Part shown: piece by piece, positions 15,208 through 24,362 of the stretch | How the letters are laid out: each line of letters starts with the position of its first letter | How positions within the stretch are numbered: the first letter of the stretch is position 1 | Source: Fimenecus sp045613685 | GTDB lineage: Bacteria; Bacillota; Clostridia; Oscillospirales; Acutalibacteraceae | Assembly (NCBI GenBank): GCA_045613685.1 | Contig: JAZLBL010000044.1 | Coordinates: 1-28,729, forward strand | Direction of reading: 5' to 3' | DNA length: 28,729 nucleotides | Made by a program: the position numbers and the translations under genes | The notes under the pieces: model-generated | The model's database searches: none | Told to the model about the DNA's origin: nothing | Seen by the model: only the letters and a program-made list of their open reading frames with translations

Positions 15208-16674
15208 TTACATATTTCCTGAATAGTTAGGAGCTTCCTTAGTGATATAAACGTCGTGTGGATGGCTTTCTTTAAGACCTGCGTTTGTAATTCTGATAAA
15301 CTGAGTCTTTGTTTTGAGCTCTTCGATTGTTGCACAACCACAGTAACCCATACCTGCTTTAAGACCACCCATAAGCTGATAAATTGTATCTGAAAGAAGT
15401 CCCTTATAAGGAACACGACCTTCAACGCCTTCTGGAACAAGTTTCTTGTTGTTAGCTTGGAAATATCTGTCTTTTGAACCGTTGTTCATAGCTGCGATAC
15501 TACCCATACCACGATAAACCTTCAACTGACGGCCTTGATAGATTTCGCTTTCACCTGGTGATTCTTCACAACCTGCAACAAGTGAACCAACCATGATAGC
15601 TGAAGCACCTGCAGCGATTGCCTTAACGATTTCACCTGAATATTTGATACCACCGTCAGCGATTACTGTGATACCATGCTTTGCAGCTTCGTTTGCTGAA
15701 TCATAAACTGCTGTAATCTGTGGAACACCGATACCTGCAACAACACGAGTTGTACAGATTGAACCAGGGCCGATACCAACCTTAACGCAGTCTGCACCTG
15801 CATCAATAAGAGCTTTTGTAGCTTCTGCAGTTGCAATGTTACCACCGATAAGTGAAAGGTCAGGATATGCTGCCTTAACTTTTGCAACAGCATTGATGAT
15901 GCCTTGGCTGTGACCGTGTGCAGAGTCAAGAGTGATAAGGTCAACGCCTGCTTCAACAAGAGCGGCTACACGGTCAAGCACGTCTGCAGTTGCACCAACA
16001 GCGGCACCGCAAAGAAGACGACCCATTGAGTCACGAGCTGAGTTTGGATATTTAACTGCTTTTTCAATATCTTTAATTGTGATGAGACCTTTAAGGAAAC
16101 CTGCTTCGTCAACTAATGGAAGTTTTTCGATTTTGTGTTTCATAAGGATTTGTTTTGCTTCGTCGTGGCTTGTGCCAACAGGAGCAGTAACAAGGCCTTC
16201 ACTTGTCATAAAGTCTTTGATTTTACCGCTATAATCAGCAATAAATCTCATATCACGGTTTGTGAGAATACCAACGAGTTTGCCGTTTTCGTCACAAATT
16301 GGAACACCAGAAATCTTATAACGGTGCATAAGATTATCTGCTTCTTGAACTGTATTTTCAGGAGATAAGAAGAATGGGTTATTGATAACGCCGTTTTCAC
16401 TTCTCTTAACTTTATCAACCTGTGCTTTCTGTGCTTCGATTGACATATTCTTGTGAATGATACCAATACCACCCTCACGAGCAATAGCAATAGCCATATT
16501 ACTTTCAGTAACTGTATCCATCGCTGCTGTGAGCACAGGAGTGTTTAATCTAATGTTTTTTGTGAGCTGTGTTGAAATATCAACATCACTTGGAAGAACA
16601 TTACTCTCTGCTGGAATCAAGAGCACATCGTCAAATGTAAGTCCTTCTTTTGCAAACTTGTTATCTGTTATCAT
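15208..16674 (-). CDS. guaB: Inosine-5'-monophosphate dehydrogenase
   Basis: Oxidises IMP to XMP with NAD, the committed step to guanine nucleotides. The 488 residues hold an N-terminal barrel part (GLTFDDVLLIPAES, 11-24), a pair of CBS domains (about 97-210, possible purine-nucleotide sensing), then the catalytic loop GPGSICTTR with C307, the flap MGSIAAM (390-396) and the IADGGI phosphate-binding motif (338-343). Length is standard. A candidate promoter sits in the 77-base gap after lysC, the widest gap in the run, so guaB-glyA may also be transcribed independently. Confidence 0.97.
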   Translation of the reverse strand: MITDNKFAKEGLTFDDVLLIPAESNVLPSDVDISTQLTKNIRLNTPVLTAAMDTVTESNMAIAIAREGGIGIIHKNMSIEAQKAQVDKVKRSENGVINNPFFLSPENTVQEADNLMHRYKISGVPICDENGKLVGILTNRDMRFIADYSGKIKDFMTSEGLVTAPVGTSHDEAKQILMKHKIEKLPLVDEAGFLKGLITIKDIEKAVKYPNSARDSMGRLLCGAAVGATADVLDRVAALVEAGVDLITLDSAHGHSQGIINAVAKVKAAYPDLSLIGGNIATAEATKALIDAGADCVKVGIGPGSICTTRVVAGIGVPQITAVYDSANEAAKHGITVIADGGIKYSGEIVKAIAAGASAIMVGSLVAGCEESPGESEIYQGRQLKVYRGMGSIAAMNNGSKDRYFQANNKKLVPEGVEGRVPYKGLLSDTIYQLMGGLKAGMGYCGCATIEELKTKTQFIRITNAGLKESHPHDVYITKEAPNYSGNM

Positions 16675-16714
16675 TTTTATATCTCCTTTTTTATAATCTC
16701 TTTTATTTTTCGTT

Positions 16715-16743
16715 TCAGTGTATTAACGAGAAAATTTTATCCG
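16715..16743 (-). promoter_or_regulatory. Candidate internal promoter for guaB
   Basis: A near-consensus TTGACG occurs on the minus strand (about 16743-16738) right after the lysC stop. The -10 is unclear: TAATAC at 16 bases or TACACT at 19 bases. AAAGGAG precedes the guaB start. The widest gap in the six-gene run supports a promoter, but the element is imperfect. Confidence 0.35.
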
Positions 16744-16751
16744 TCAAGATA

Positions 16752-17960
16752 TTATTCTGCTGGGAAGAATGCTTTATGAATTGCACTAACTGCGCGGTCA
16801 GCATCTTCTAAGTCAATAAGAACTGAAATCTTGATTTCGCTTGTTGCAATCATATCAATGTTGATATCTCTTTCATAAAGAGCTTCGAACATTTTTGATG
16901 CTGTACCTGGATGTGATTCCATACCAGCACCAACGATTGAAATCTTAGCAACTGATGTGTCGCAGATGATAGCGTCATCTTCAATATCAAATACTTTCTT
17001 TACGCATTCAACTGTTTCTTCTGCATTGCTCTTAGAAACTGTGAATGTAATATCTTTTGTGTTATCACGACCAACTGACTGTAAAATAATGTCAACGTTG
17101 ATTTTGTTTTTTGCAAGAATATCGAAAAGTTTAAAAGCAACACCTGGTGTGTTTGGGATTTTTGTAACTGAAATACGTGCTACATCTGTATCTTTTGTAA
17201 CACCTCTGATAAGCATTTTTTCCATTTTGGTAACCTCCTTAACGATTGTACCGGGAACTCTCTTAAGACTTGAGAGAACTTCTAACTCAACATTATATTT
17301 TTTAGCCATTTCAACTGAACGATTGTTTAAAACCTGAGCGCCAAGAGTTGCAAGTTCAAGCATTTCATCATAAGTGATTTCTTGAAGTTTCTTTGCGTTT
17401 TCTACTTTTCTTGGGTCTGCTGTGTAAACGCCTTCAACGTCTGTGAAAATCTGGCAACGGTCTGCACGAAGTGCTGCTGCGATTGCAACTGCACTTGTAT
17501 CACTACCACCACGACCAAGAGTTGTTAAATCGTCATATTTATTAATTCCTTGGAACCCTGCCACAACAACAATGTTATGACGGTCAATTTCAGAACGAAG
17601 TCTGTCTGTCTTAACATTCTTGATTCTTGCTACACCATAAGCAGAGCTTGTGTTGAAACCTGCTTGCCAACCAAGAAGAGAAACTGCAGGACAGCCTAAC
17701 TTTTCGCAAGCCATAGCAAGAAGTGCGATTGAAATCTGCTCACCAGATGCCATAAGCATATCCATTTCTCTCTTTGATGGCTTACTGTTAATTTCATAAG
17801 CCTTTTCAATCAAATCATCTGTTGTGTCACCCTGTGCTGATACTACAACAACAACGTCATTACCTGCACGGTAAGTATCAGTAACAATCTGGGCAACATT
17901 CATAACTCTTTCGGCGTCACGAACACTTGAACCACCGAATTTCTGAACTATAAGTCCCAT
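16752..17960 (-). CDS. lysC: Aspartate kinase (alpha subunit, lysC type)
   Basis: Phosphorylates aspartate, the first step toward lysine, DAP, threonine and methionine. The 402 residues begin with the kinase signature IVQKFGGSSV (4-13) and include GRGGSDTSAVAIA (149-161) and FTDVEGVYTADPR (172-184). Two ACT domains follow (about 255-400) that would bind feedback inhibitors. Inside the frame, codon 246 is an ATG preceded by a perfect AAGGAGG, which suggests a separately translated C-terminal beta subunit as in Bacillus subtilis aspartokinase II (408 residues, overlapping in-frame genes). AGGAGG lies before the main start. It follows hom by 25 bases. Confidence 0.96.
   Translation of the reverse strand: MGLIVQKFGGSSVRDAERVMNVAQIVTDTYRAGNDVVVVVSAQGDTTDDLIEKAYEINSKPSKREMDMLMASGEQISIALLAMACEKLGCPAVSLLGWQAGFNTSSAYGVARIKNVKTDRLRSEIDRHNIVVVAGFQGINKYDDLTTLGRGGSDTSAVAIAAALRADRCQIFTDVEGVYTADPRKVENAKKLQEITYDEMLELATLGAQVLNNRSVEMAKKYNVELEVLSSLKRVPGTIVKEVTKMEKMLIRGVTKDTDVARISVTKIPNTPGVAFKLFDILAKNKINVDIILQSVGRDNTKDITFTVSKSNAEETVECVKKVFDIEDDAIICDTSVAKISIVGAGMESHPGTASKMFEALYERDINIDMIATSEIKISVLIDLEDADRAVSAIHKAFFPAE
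17223..17240 (-). promoter_or_regulatory. Internal ribosome binding site and start for a lysC beta subunit
   Basis: AAGGAGGT (17240-17233) is followed after 7 bases by the in-frame ATG at 17225-17223. The product would be 157 residues (17225 to 16752) made only of the two ACT domains, close to the size of the Bacillus aspartokinase II beta chain. Known biology supports it; expression here is inference. Confidence 0.7.
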
Positions 17961-17985
17961 ATTTGCCTCCTAAATGGATTATTTA

Positions 17986-19224
17986 TCAATAGTCTGTTAC
18001 TCTGATAAGAGATTTTATGCTAATTGAAGAAATACTGTTAAGTTTTTCTGTCAATTCTTTTTCTTCCATAGCACTTGTTACAAATGCCAATTCATTTGAC
18101 TTGCAACCTGAGAATTCAAGAACCTGAACTTTGCCGATTGTTGCAACAACATCTTGCAATGCATTTGCTTTATCTGTAACTTCAGCACGGATGTAAAGCG
18201 GATTTGTTGCAGATTTATAATCAACAACATAATTTTCTTCAGCTTCTCCCCAACCGAGTGGTTTCTTTCTTCCCATATTTCTTGCACAGTCAATAACGTC
18301 TGCCACAACTGCTGATGCAGTAGGAAGTTTACCTGCACCCTTACCATAGAACACAACATCACCTGTTGCGTCCCCTCGTACAAGAATTGCATTGAAAACA
18401 TCATTAACTGATGCTAACTGACTGCCATCCATAACGATTGCAGGAGAAACGATAGCGAAAATTTTTCCGTCATCCATTCTCTTTGCGCGACCAAGAAGTT
18501 TAATCACGCCACCAAATGCACCGATATATGCAACGTCGTCAAGAGTGATTTTTGTAATGCCTTCTGTATAAACTGAATCAGGATAAACATGTTTGCCAAA
18601 GCAAAGAGATGCAAGAATACAGATTTTTCTGCAAGCATCATGACCTTCAACGTCTGCTGTTGGGTCTTTTTCTGCATAGCCATTATCCTGAGCAAGTTTT
18701 AACGCATCTTCAAAACTCATATTCTTTTCAATCATCATTGTGAGAATAAAGTTTGTTGTGCCGTTTAAGATACCTGCGATTTCGTCAATCTCGTTTGCTG
18801 CAAGACATTGTGAAATTGGTCTGATAATTGGAATACCACCACCAACTGATGCTTCAAACAAAAAGTTCACATTGTTTTCTTGGGCAAACTGTAAAAGTTC
18901 ATAGCCTTTTGCTGCAACAAGTTCTTTGTTTGATGTTACAACGCTCTTACCTGCTTTAAGACAAGATGAAACAAACTCGAAAGCCGGGTGAAGTCCGCCC
19001 ATTGTTTCAACAACAATCTTAACATCATCATCGTTAAGAATAATATTAAAATCCTTAATCATTTTGCTTTCGTGAGGGTCCCCTGGGAAATCTCTCAAAT
19101 CAAGGATATATTTAACTTCCATTTCATTTTGGGTGCTTCTTTTTACGATACTATCGTGATTTTTAGTGATAACTTCAACCACACCAGAACCAACTGTACC
19201 ATATCCCATTACTGCAACATACAT
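17986..19224 (-). CDS. hom: Homoserine dehydrogenase
   Basis: Reduces aspartate semialdehyde to homoserine, the branch to threonine and methionine. The 412-residue protein has an N-terminal Rossmann motif (VAVMGYGTVGSG, 3-14), VTSNKELVA with K100, the LNGTTNFIL signature (153-161), DPTADVEGHDACRK with K200, and a C-terminal ACT domain. An alternative GTG at 19236 would add four residues; it abuts the only ribosome-binding-like sequence (AGGA) too closely, while the ATG at 19224 is 13 bases from it, so the start is uncertain. MYVAVMGYG matches the usual family start and is preferred. It is the first gene of the hom-lysC-guaB-glyA-dapF-dapL run. Confidence 0.95.
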   Translation of the reverse strand: MYVAVMGYGTVGSGVVEVITKNHDSIVKRSTQNEMEVKYILDLRDFPGDPHESKMIKDFNIILNDDDVKIVVETMGGLHPAFEFVSSCLKAGKSVVTSNKELVAAKGYELLQFAQENNVNFLFEASVGGGIPIIRPISQCLAANEIDEIAGILNGTTNFILTMMIEKNMSFEDALKLAQDNGYAEKDPTADVEGHDACRKICILASLCFGKHVYPDSVYTEGITKITLDDVAYIGAFGGVIKLLGRAKRMDDGKIFAIVSPAIVMDGSQLASVNDVFNAILVRGDATGDVVFYGKGAGKLPTASAVVADVIDCARNMGRKKPLGWGEAEENYVVDYKSATNPLYIRAEVTDKANALQDVVATIGKVQVLEFSGCKSNELAFVTSAMEEKELTEKLNSISSISIKSLIRVTDY

Positions 19225-19301
19225 TATTAAATTCACGTCCTAACTGTGAAAACTTTCTGTAAAAAAGGTTATAGTCAAGCATTATAAAAATACTTTTAAA
19301 T

Positions 19302-19334
19302 ATTCTATCACAAAACCCTTAGAGAATAAAGGGG
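19302..19334 (-). promoter_or_regulatory. Promoter region of hom with an overlapping inverted repeat
   Basis: TAGAAT (19307-19302) is preceded by TGA, an extended -10; the -35 position holds only TTTATT. CCCTT (19316-19320) and AAGGG (19329-19333) form an inverted repeat across the spacer and -35, a possible operator. The leader to hom is about 70 bases. I see no lysine riboswitch or T-box in it. Confidence 0.45.
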
Positions 19335-19406
19335 TAATATACAATATATTTCAAAAAATTTTTGGGCTTTTTTTAGAAAAATTTACATATTTTTAATACT
19401 TTTTAA

Positions 19407-19435
19407 TTGTATATTGCGTAAAAATGGTTTATTAT
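19407..19435 (+). promoter_or_regulatory. Promoter of the AI-2E-family gene
   Basis: TTGTAT (19407-19412), a 17-base spacer and TATTAT (19430-19435). Transcription would start near 19442, ahead of GGAGAG and the ATG at 19467. Confidence 0.5.
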
Positions 19436-19466
19436 ATTGATAACAACTATTTTTGGAGAGTTCTTT

Positions 19467-20648
19467 ATGACAGGAATTGAAAAGAAAAAGAATTTTATAA
19501 TCAGCGTTTTGTATGGTGCGATTGTTCTCACATTGTTCTATGCATTTTTCAAATATGCATTTGGTTTATTCTTACCTTTCATCGTTGCAGTGCTTGTTGC
19601 AATGATTCTTCAAAAGCCAATTAACTTCATTTGTAGCAAAACACCATTAAAGCGTGGAATTATTTCAGTTTTTGCGGTTCTCATTTGCTCACTTGCTATT
19701 CTTTGTGGAATAGGTATGATTTTTGTGTGGATTGGTACAGAGCTTAAAGGCTTTTTCCAATATATTATGATTCAGTTAGAAGATATTCCATCATTTCTTG
19801 TAAAAATTGAATTGGCACTCAGAGATGGTCTTTCTTTCTTGCCTGATAAAGTTGAGAGTACAGTTACTTCATTCATCAGTGAAAAACTTAACGAACTTTT
19901 AAATTCTTCAAACAAGTCTGATGCGCCAACAACAAGTTTTGATATTTCAAGTCTTGCAACTCCACTTTTGGGAATTCTTGACACAGCAAAGCAAATCCCA
20001 ACAACTATTGTTTCGGTTGTTATTGCAATTGTTGCTTGTTGCTTTATGGCATCTGATTTCAAGACAGTAAAAAAAGTTATTCTCAGTCTTTTTAAACCTG
20101 AAACAAGAGAAAAGGTTGTCAGAGCAAAGCATCTTTTATTCCCTGCACTTGGCAAAATGGCAAAAGCTTATGCTCTCATTATCACAATCACATTCACCGA
20201 ACTCTCTTTAGGACTTTTTGTTCTTCAACTTATGGGTATTTATGAAAGTGGATATATTTTCATAATTGCAGGAATTGTGGCTCTCATTGATATTGTTCCC
20301 GTTCTTGGAACAGGAACTGTGCTTATTCCTTGGGCTGCTTATTCTCTTTTTACAGGAAATATTCCTATGGCTATTGGTATAATCGTAATGTATGTCTGCA
20401 TAACAGTTATAAGACAGATTATCGAGCCAAAACTTGTTGCTGCACAACTTGGTATTCCACCATTCACAACAATTATGGCAATGTATATCGGTTCAAGAAT
20501 TTTTGGGTTTATTGGACTTTTCCTTCTCCCAATTACAATCGTTATGGTTAAAATGCTTAATGATGAAGGAATCATCCATGTATTCCACAAGGTTGAAGAC
20601 GACGAACTTTTGGGTGTAAAACCTGAAGCAAAGGAAGAACAAGTATGA
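19467..20648 (+). CDS. AI-2E family transporter (YtvI-like membrane protein)
   Basis: A polytopic membrane protein of the UPF0118/AI-2E exporter superfamily, 393 residues. Paired helices near the N-terminus are followed by an amphipathic stretch (about 95-165), then the conserved C-terminal membrane block with IDIVPVLGTGTVLIPWAAY, IRQIIEPKLVAAQLGIPP and GSRIFGFIGLFLLPI. The start is set by GGAGAG 6-7 bases before the ATG; a TTG 30 bases upstream lies over the promoter and is rejected. The family includes proposed quorum-signal, ion and sporulation (YtvI) members, and the substrate cannot be told from sequence. It overlaps the next gene by ATGA. Confidence 0.87.
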   Translation: MTGIEKKKNFIISVLYGAIVLTLFYAFFKYAFGLFLPFIVAVLVAMILQKPINFICSKTPLKRGIISVFAVLICSLAILCGIGMIFVWIGTELKGFFQYIMIQLEDIPSFLVKIELALRDGLSFLPDKVESTVTSFISEKLNELLNSSNKSDAPTTSFDISSLATPLLGILDTAKQIPTTIVSVVIAIVACCFMASDFKTVKKVILSLFKPETREKVVRAKHLLFPALGKMAKAYALIITITFTELSLGLFVLQLMGIYESGYIFIIAGIVALIDIVPVLGTGTVLIPWAAYSLFTGNIPMAIGIIVMYVCITVIRQIIEPKLVAAQLGIPPFTTIMAMYIGSRIFGFIGLFLLPITIVMVKMLNDEGIIHVFHKVEDDELLGVKPEAKEEQV

Positions 20649-21364
20649 TAGATATTCATAACCATATACTTTTTGGCATTGATGATGGCGCAGAAGATAT
20701 TGATACTTGTATTGAAATGTGCGTTGATGCTTATAAAAACGGATGCACTGCAATAGCTGTTACACCGCACTTTTTCAAATATAACAAACTTGACGATTTC
20801 ATATATGAAAGAACTGAAAAAATCAAAACTCTTCGTCGCATTTTAGAAAATGAAGATATTCCACTTTTAGTGTTTTCTGGTGCAGAGCTTTTTCTCTCTG
20901 ATGAGATTTTTGATGCAGAAAATTTAGATGCTCTCACAATAAATCATTCACGATATATGCTTTGCGAATTCCCATTAGGTCCTTTTGATGTTGAGAGAGT
21001 GCCTTTGTGGATTGACGAGCTTATCTCTCGTGGTTACACTCCAATTATCGCTCACCCTGAAAGATATGTTGAATTTCATCGAAATTTTCATATTATTGAT
21101 GAGCTCATTGACCGCGATGTTGTTTTTCAGGTAAACATCGACAGTTTGACTGGTAGCAACGGACGAGAGCCACAAGCAATGGCAGTTGATATGGTGAGAA
21201 GAAAAATTGCAAAGCTTATTGCAACTGACGCTCACGATTTGGAATATCGTCATACAAGAATCAAAGATAAATTTAAGAAATTGCCCGATGTAATTACAGA
21301 AGAAATGCTTGAATTCTGTATGAATGAAATTCCTGATAGAATTTTGAAAAATAAAGAGATATAA
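20645..21364 (+). CDS. PHP-domain phosphatase, CpsB/YwqE tyrosine-phosphatase type
   Basis: Metal-dependent phosphatase with a PHP fold. In this family CpsB, Wzb-type and YwqE proteins dephosphorylate bacterial tyrosine kinases that control capsule or polysaccharide export. The 239 residues show the metal ligands in order: H5/H7 with IDDG (12-15), TPH (H42), GAEL (E81), AHPERY (H137) and TDAH (D195, H197). Length fits (240-260). The ATG overlaps the stop of the AI-2E gene and AAGGAAG is in the preceding gene, so translation is coupled. No tyrosine kinase or capsule gene is in view, so the substrate is open; histidinol-phosphatase is less likely given the ILFGIDDGA signature. Confidence 0.83.
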   Translation: MIDIHNHILFGIDDGAEDIDTCIEMCVDAYKNGCTAIAVTPHFFKYNKLDDFIYERTEKIKTLRRILENEDIPLLVFSGAELFLSDEIFDAENLDALTINHSRYMLCEFPLGPFDVERVPLWIDELISRGYTPIIAHPERYVEFHRNFHIIDELIDRDVVFQVNIDSLTGSNGREPQAMAVDMVRRKIAKLIATDAHDLEYRHTRIKDKFKKLPDVITEEMLEFCMNEIPDRILKNKEI

Positions 21365-21367
21365 ACA

Positions 21368-21392
21368 AAAGGACGGTTAAACCGTCCTTTTT
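21368..21392. terminator. Bidirectional terminator between the PHP gene and the alpha/beta hydrolase gene
   Basis: AAAGGACGGT and ACCGTCCTTT (21368-21377 and 21381-21390) enclose TAA. TTTTTATTT follows on the plus strand. The A-run before the stem gives a T-tract for the minus-strand transcript that ends at 21395. The stem is nearly identical to that at 11776-11799. Confidence 0.9.
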
Positions 21393-21394
21393 AT

Positions 21395-22285
21395 TTATGC
21401 TTTTGTTTTCATTCTTGCTTTAAAAAACTCTGCGATTTCTGTGTTGGCCATGTCACCATATTTAGAGAATGGGTCAACCACGTTGAAAACATGGGATAAT
21501 GGTTTGTCAAAATCGTGGAATTTATATTCAATGCCGTTTCTTTCAAGAATATCTTTTAATTTATAGCATTGCTTTTTAAGGAAGTCATTTCTTGCTGTAT
21601 TTACATAAAATGGTGGAAAATCTTTTGATATTATTCTGTTAACATCAAGATATTTCTTGAATTTACTCTTTCTCCACTTATCGCCCAAAAGAATTGGCAC
21701 ATTTACATTCATAAGAAAATTAGGGCTTAACAAATCAACCGCTGGGCAAATTGCAGCAACTGCATTAAAATCAAATCCACAATATGATACGCCAAAATCC
21801 TTTTGCATATCTTCATTAAGATTTACAGCAGTTGTTACACAAGAGAAATGGCCACCTGCTGAATCACCTGCAAGGAATATATTATCCATATCAGCAGGGT
21901 AATCTTTAAGGTTTTCATTGAGCCATTTAAGTGCAGAGAAAATGTCACGAATCTGGTCGTCAAAAAGCACGTCACCTGCAAGACGATAGTTAATTGATGC
22001 AACTAAAAATCCTTTTTCACTGAGTTTAAGGCAAAAATTCTTGTTGATTTCTTTATAACCATACATCCATCCACCGCCGTGAATGTCAATAATCACAGGC
22101 AAATTTTCTGTTGTGCCTTCAGGATAATAAATATCGAGAAGATGTGCTTTTTCACCATCATTAATATATGGAATATCAAGGATTTTAACAAGACCTTCAG
22201 GCTCTGTCTGTGATGCAATTCTCTTTGCATCCATTTTGCCTGTATTCTCCCAGTTTTTATCAAGAATTGGTTTTAAGATATACAT
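21395..22285 (-). CDS. Alpha/beta hydrolase, esterase/lipase type
   Basis: A hydrolase of the hormone-sensitive-lipase-like group, 296 residues, no signal peptide. The oxyanion motif HGGGW is at 69-73, the nucleophile elbow GDSAGG at 140-145 (S142), and the likely acid and base are D234 (TARND) and H265 (LSHVF), completing the triad. Substrates are probably short acyl esters but this cannot be fixed. GGGGGA precedes the ATG and the gene follows recG by 12 bases, so it is the tail of the ymdB-recG transcript; the functional link to recG is unclear. Confidence 0.85.
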   Translation of the reverse strand: MYILKPILDKNWENTGKMDAKRIASQTEPEGLVKILDIPYINDGEKAHLLDIYYPEGTTENLPVIIDIHGGGWMYGYKEINKNFCLKLSEKGFLVASINYRLAGDVLFDDQIRDIFSALKWLNENLKDYPADMDNIFLAGDSAGGHFSCVTTAVNLNEDMQKDFGVSYCGFDFNAVAAICPAVDLLSPNFLMNVNVPILLGDKWRKSKFKKYLDVNRIISKDFPPFYVNTARNDFLKKQCYKLKDILERNGIEYKFHDFDKPLSHVFNVVDPFSKYGDMANTEIAEFFKARMKTKA

Positions 22286-22297
22286 AATTCAATCCCC

Positions 22298-24349
22298 CTA
22301 AATTGTGTTTGCGGTATTTGCAACTTGCAAACTATAAATTTTCTTCGCAACCTGTTTGCCAATCTGCTTGTGCTCTTGCTTTTCGAAATTATGGTCTGTT
22401 GACATAATCTCTTTTGCAAATTCCTGAGTCTGCATAAGTATTTTTGTATCTGTCATAATATCTGCTATGCGAAGTTTTGGAAGACCGTGTTGACGAGTAC
22501 CAAAGAAATCACCGGGACCACGAAGTTTTAAATCTTCGTCTGCAATTTTAAAGCCATCAGTGGTTTCGCACATAATATTCATTCTCGCTGCGGCCTCATC
22601 ACCCGTTGCATCTGTAACAAGTACACAAGTGGACTTTGCATTGCCACGACCAACTCGGCCACGCAACTGGTGAAGCTGAGAAAGACCAAATCGTTCAGCA
22701 TTTTCAATTACCATTATCACGGCATTGGGCACATCAACGCCAACTTCAATAACCACAGTTGAAATAAGAAGTTGTATTTCACCACTCTTGAATTTAAGCA
22801 TTATTTCGTCTTTTTTCTTTGGACTCATTTTACCGTGCAAAAGGTCCATTCTGTAATTTTTGAAAGGTACTTGCGCCTTTTTGAAATATTCTTCAACTGA
22901 TAATACCCCTTGCACAAGTTCACTTTCTTCAACTAACGGACAAACAATATATGCTTGATAACCCGCGTCGAGATGCTTACGGATAAAGTCAAACATACCC
23001 CCACGCTTTGAAGAGTTGACGGCAAAGGTGTCAATCTTTTGTCTTCCCGGTGGCAACTCATCGAGGATTGAAACATTCAAATCACCAAAAAGAATGAGTG
23101 CCAATGTTCTTGGAATTGGTGTTGCAGACATAACATAAACGTGCGGATTTGTGCCTTTACTACAAAGTCCTGTTCTTTGTTTTACGCCAAAACGATGTTG
23201 CTCGTCAGTAATAACCAAACCAAGATTTTGGAATTCAACATCGTCTTGAATAAGTGCGTGAGTGCCGATTATTAAATCTATTTCGCCATTTTTAAGGCGT
23301 TCTTTTATTTCTTTTTTCTCTTTTGCTTTGGTGCTACCTGTCAACAATTCACAACGAATACCCGTATTGTTGAAAAGAGTTTTAAAGGTTTCAAAATGTT
23401 GAGTTGCAAGCACTTCTGTGGGTGCCATTAATGCGGATTGCAAACCATTTTTTGCAACTGAATAAACAATAGCGGCAGCCACAGCAGTTTTACCGCTACC
23501 AACATCACCTTGCAAAAGTCTGTTCATCTGTTTGCCACTTTGCATATCAGAAACAGCTTCTTTAACGGCTTTTTTCTGTGCGTTTGTTGGGATAAATGGC
23601 AATAACGAGAAAAACTCATCACTATAATTTTTATTGATTATATTCCCTGTTTTCACAACAGAGTTATCGTTTTTTAAGGTCAACAAACTAAGTTGCAAAA
23701 TAAATAGTTCATCAAAAATCAAACGATTTCTTGCATTTTGCAAGTCTTCATCATTCTTTGGAAAATGAATGTCACGAATTGCAGTATCCAAAGAAACTAA
23801 ACTGAATTTTTCTAAAATATATTGTGGTAAATAGTCAGGAATCGCATCAATATTTTCAAGTGCAAATTTAACTGCTGACTGAATTTGTTTTGATGTTATA
23901 TTCTTATTTTGTGGATAAATTGGTCGCACTTCAACGCTCTCGGTCGATTTTATAAACATTGGTGCAACCATTTCACGAGCAGCAAATTTGCCCAAAGTGA
24001 TTTTGCCATAAAACAGATATTCTTCACCTGTCTTCAACATTTTATCAATATATTTATTGTTGAAAAATGTGATTGAAACTGCATCATCACCGTCTGTCAC
24101 GGTGCCCTTTGCAATGAGCATTCCACCACGCACTCTCTCGTTTTTCAAAGGGAAAATGAGTGTTCCTTTTATGCACACGTTTTCACCAATTACACATTGA
24201 GAAATGGGAACAATTTTACTCCAATCTTCATAAGCACGGGGATAAAAACGCAAAAGTTCCCCGACCGTTGACACACCAAGAGAGCGAAATCCGTTTGCTC
24301 GGGTTTCGCCAACGCCCTTGATATATTTAATATCGTCGGAGAACTTCAT
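22298..24349 (-). CDS. recG: ATP-dependent DNA helicase RecG
   Basis: Branch-migrating helicase that remodels stalled forks and recombination intermediates. The 683 residues show an N-terminal wedge/OB region (helix-hairpin-like IKGVGETRANGFRSLGV, 10-26), Walker A GDVGSGKT (281-288), DEQHRFGVKQR (382-392), the SATPIPRT motif and the helicase C-terminal QLRGRVGRG signature, followed by LRGPGDFFGTRQHGLPKL, the typical RecG ending. Length is normal. AGAGGT precedes the ATG; it starts 13 bases after the lipoprotein gene. Confidence 0.96.
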   Translation of the reverse strand: MKFSDDIKYIKGVGETRANGFRSLGVSTVGELLRFYPRAYEDWSKIVPISQCVIGENVCIKGTLIFPLKNERVRGGMLIAKGTVTDGDDAVSITFFNNKYIDKMLKTGEEYLFYGKITLGKFAAREMVAPMFIKSTESVEVRPIYPQNKNITSKQIQSAVKFALENIDAIPDYLPQYILEKFSLVSLDTAIRDIHFPKNDEDLQNARNRLIFDELFILQLSLLTLKNDNSVVKTGNIINKNYSDEFFSLLPFIPTNAQKKAVKEAVSDMQSGKQMNRLLQGDVGSGKTAVAAAIVYSVAKNGLQSALMAPTEVLATQHFETFKTLFNNTGIRCELLTGSTKAKEKKEIKERLKNGEIDLIIGTHALIQDDVEFQNLGLVITDEQHRFGVKQRTGLCSKGTNPHVYVMSATPIPRTLALILFGDLNVSILDELPPGRQKIDTFAVNSSKRGGMFDFIRKHLDAGYQAYIVCPLVEESELVQGVLSVEEYFKKAQVPFKNYRMDLLHGKMSPKKKDEIMLKFKSGEIQLLISTVVIEVGVDVPNAVIMVIENAERFGLSQLHQLRGRVGRGNAKSTCVLVTDATGDEAAARMNIMCETTDGFKIADEDLKLRGPGDFFGTRQHGLPKLRIADIMTDTKILMQTQEFAKEIMSTDHNFEKQEHKQIGKQVAKKIYSLQVANTANTI

Positions 24350-24362
24350 TTTTCTTACCTCT

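Noticed and set aside
19225..19466. Lysine riboswitch or T-box before hom
   Set aside because: The 242-base divergent gap is AT-rich with only a short inverted repeat. There is no T-box motif, no large multi-helix fold and no attenuator.
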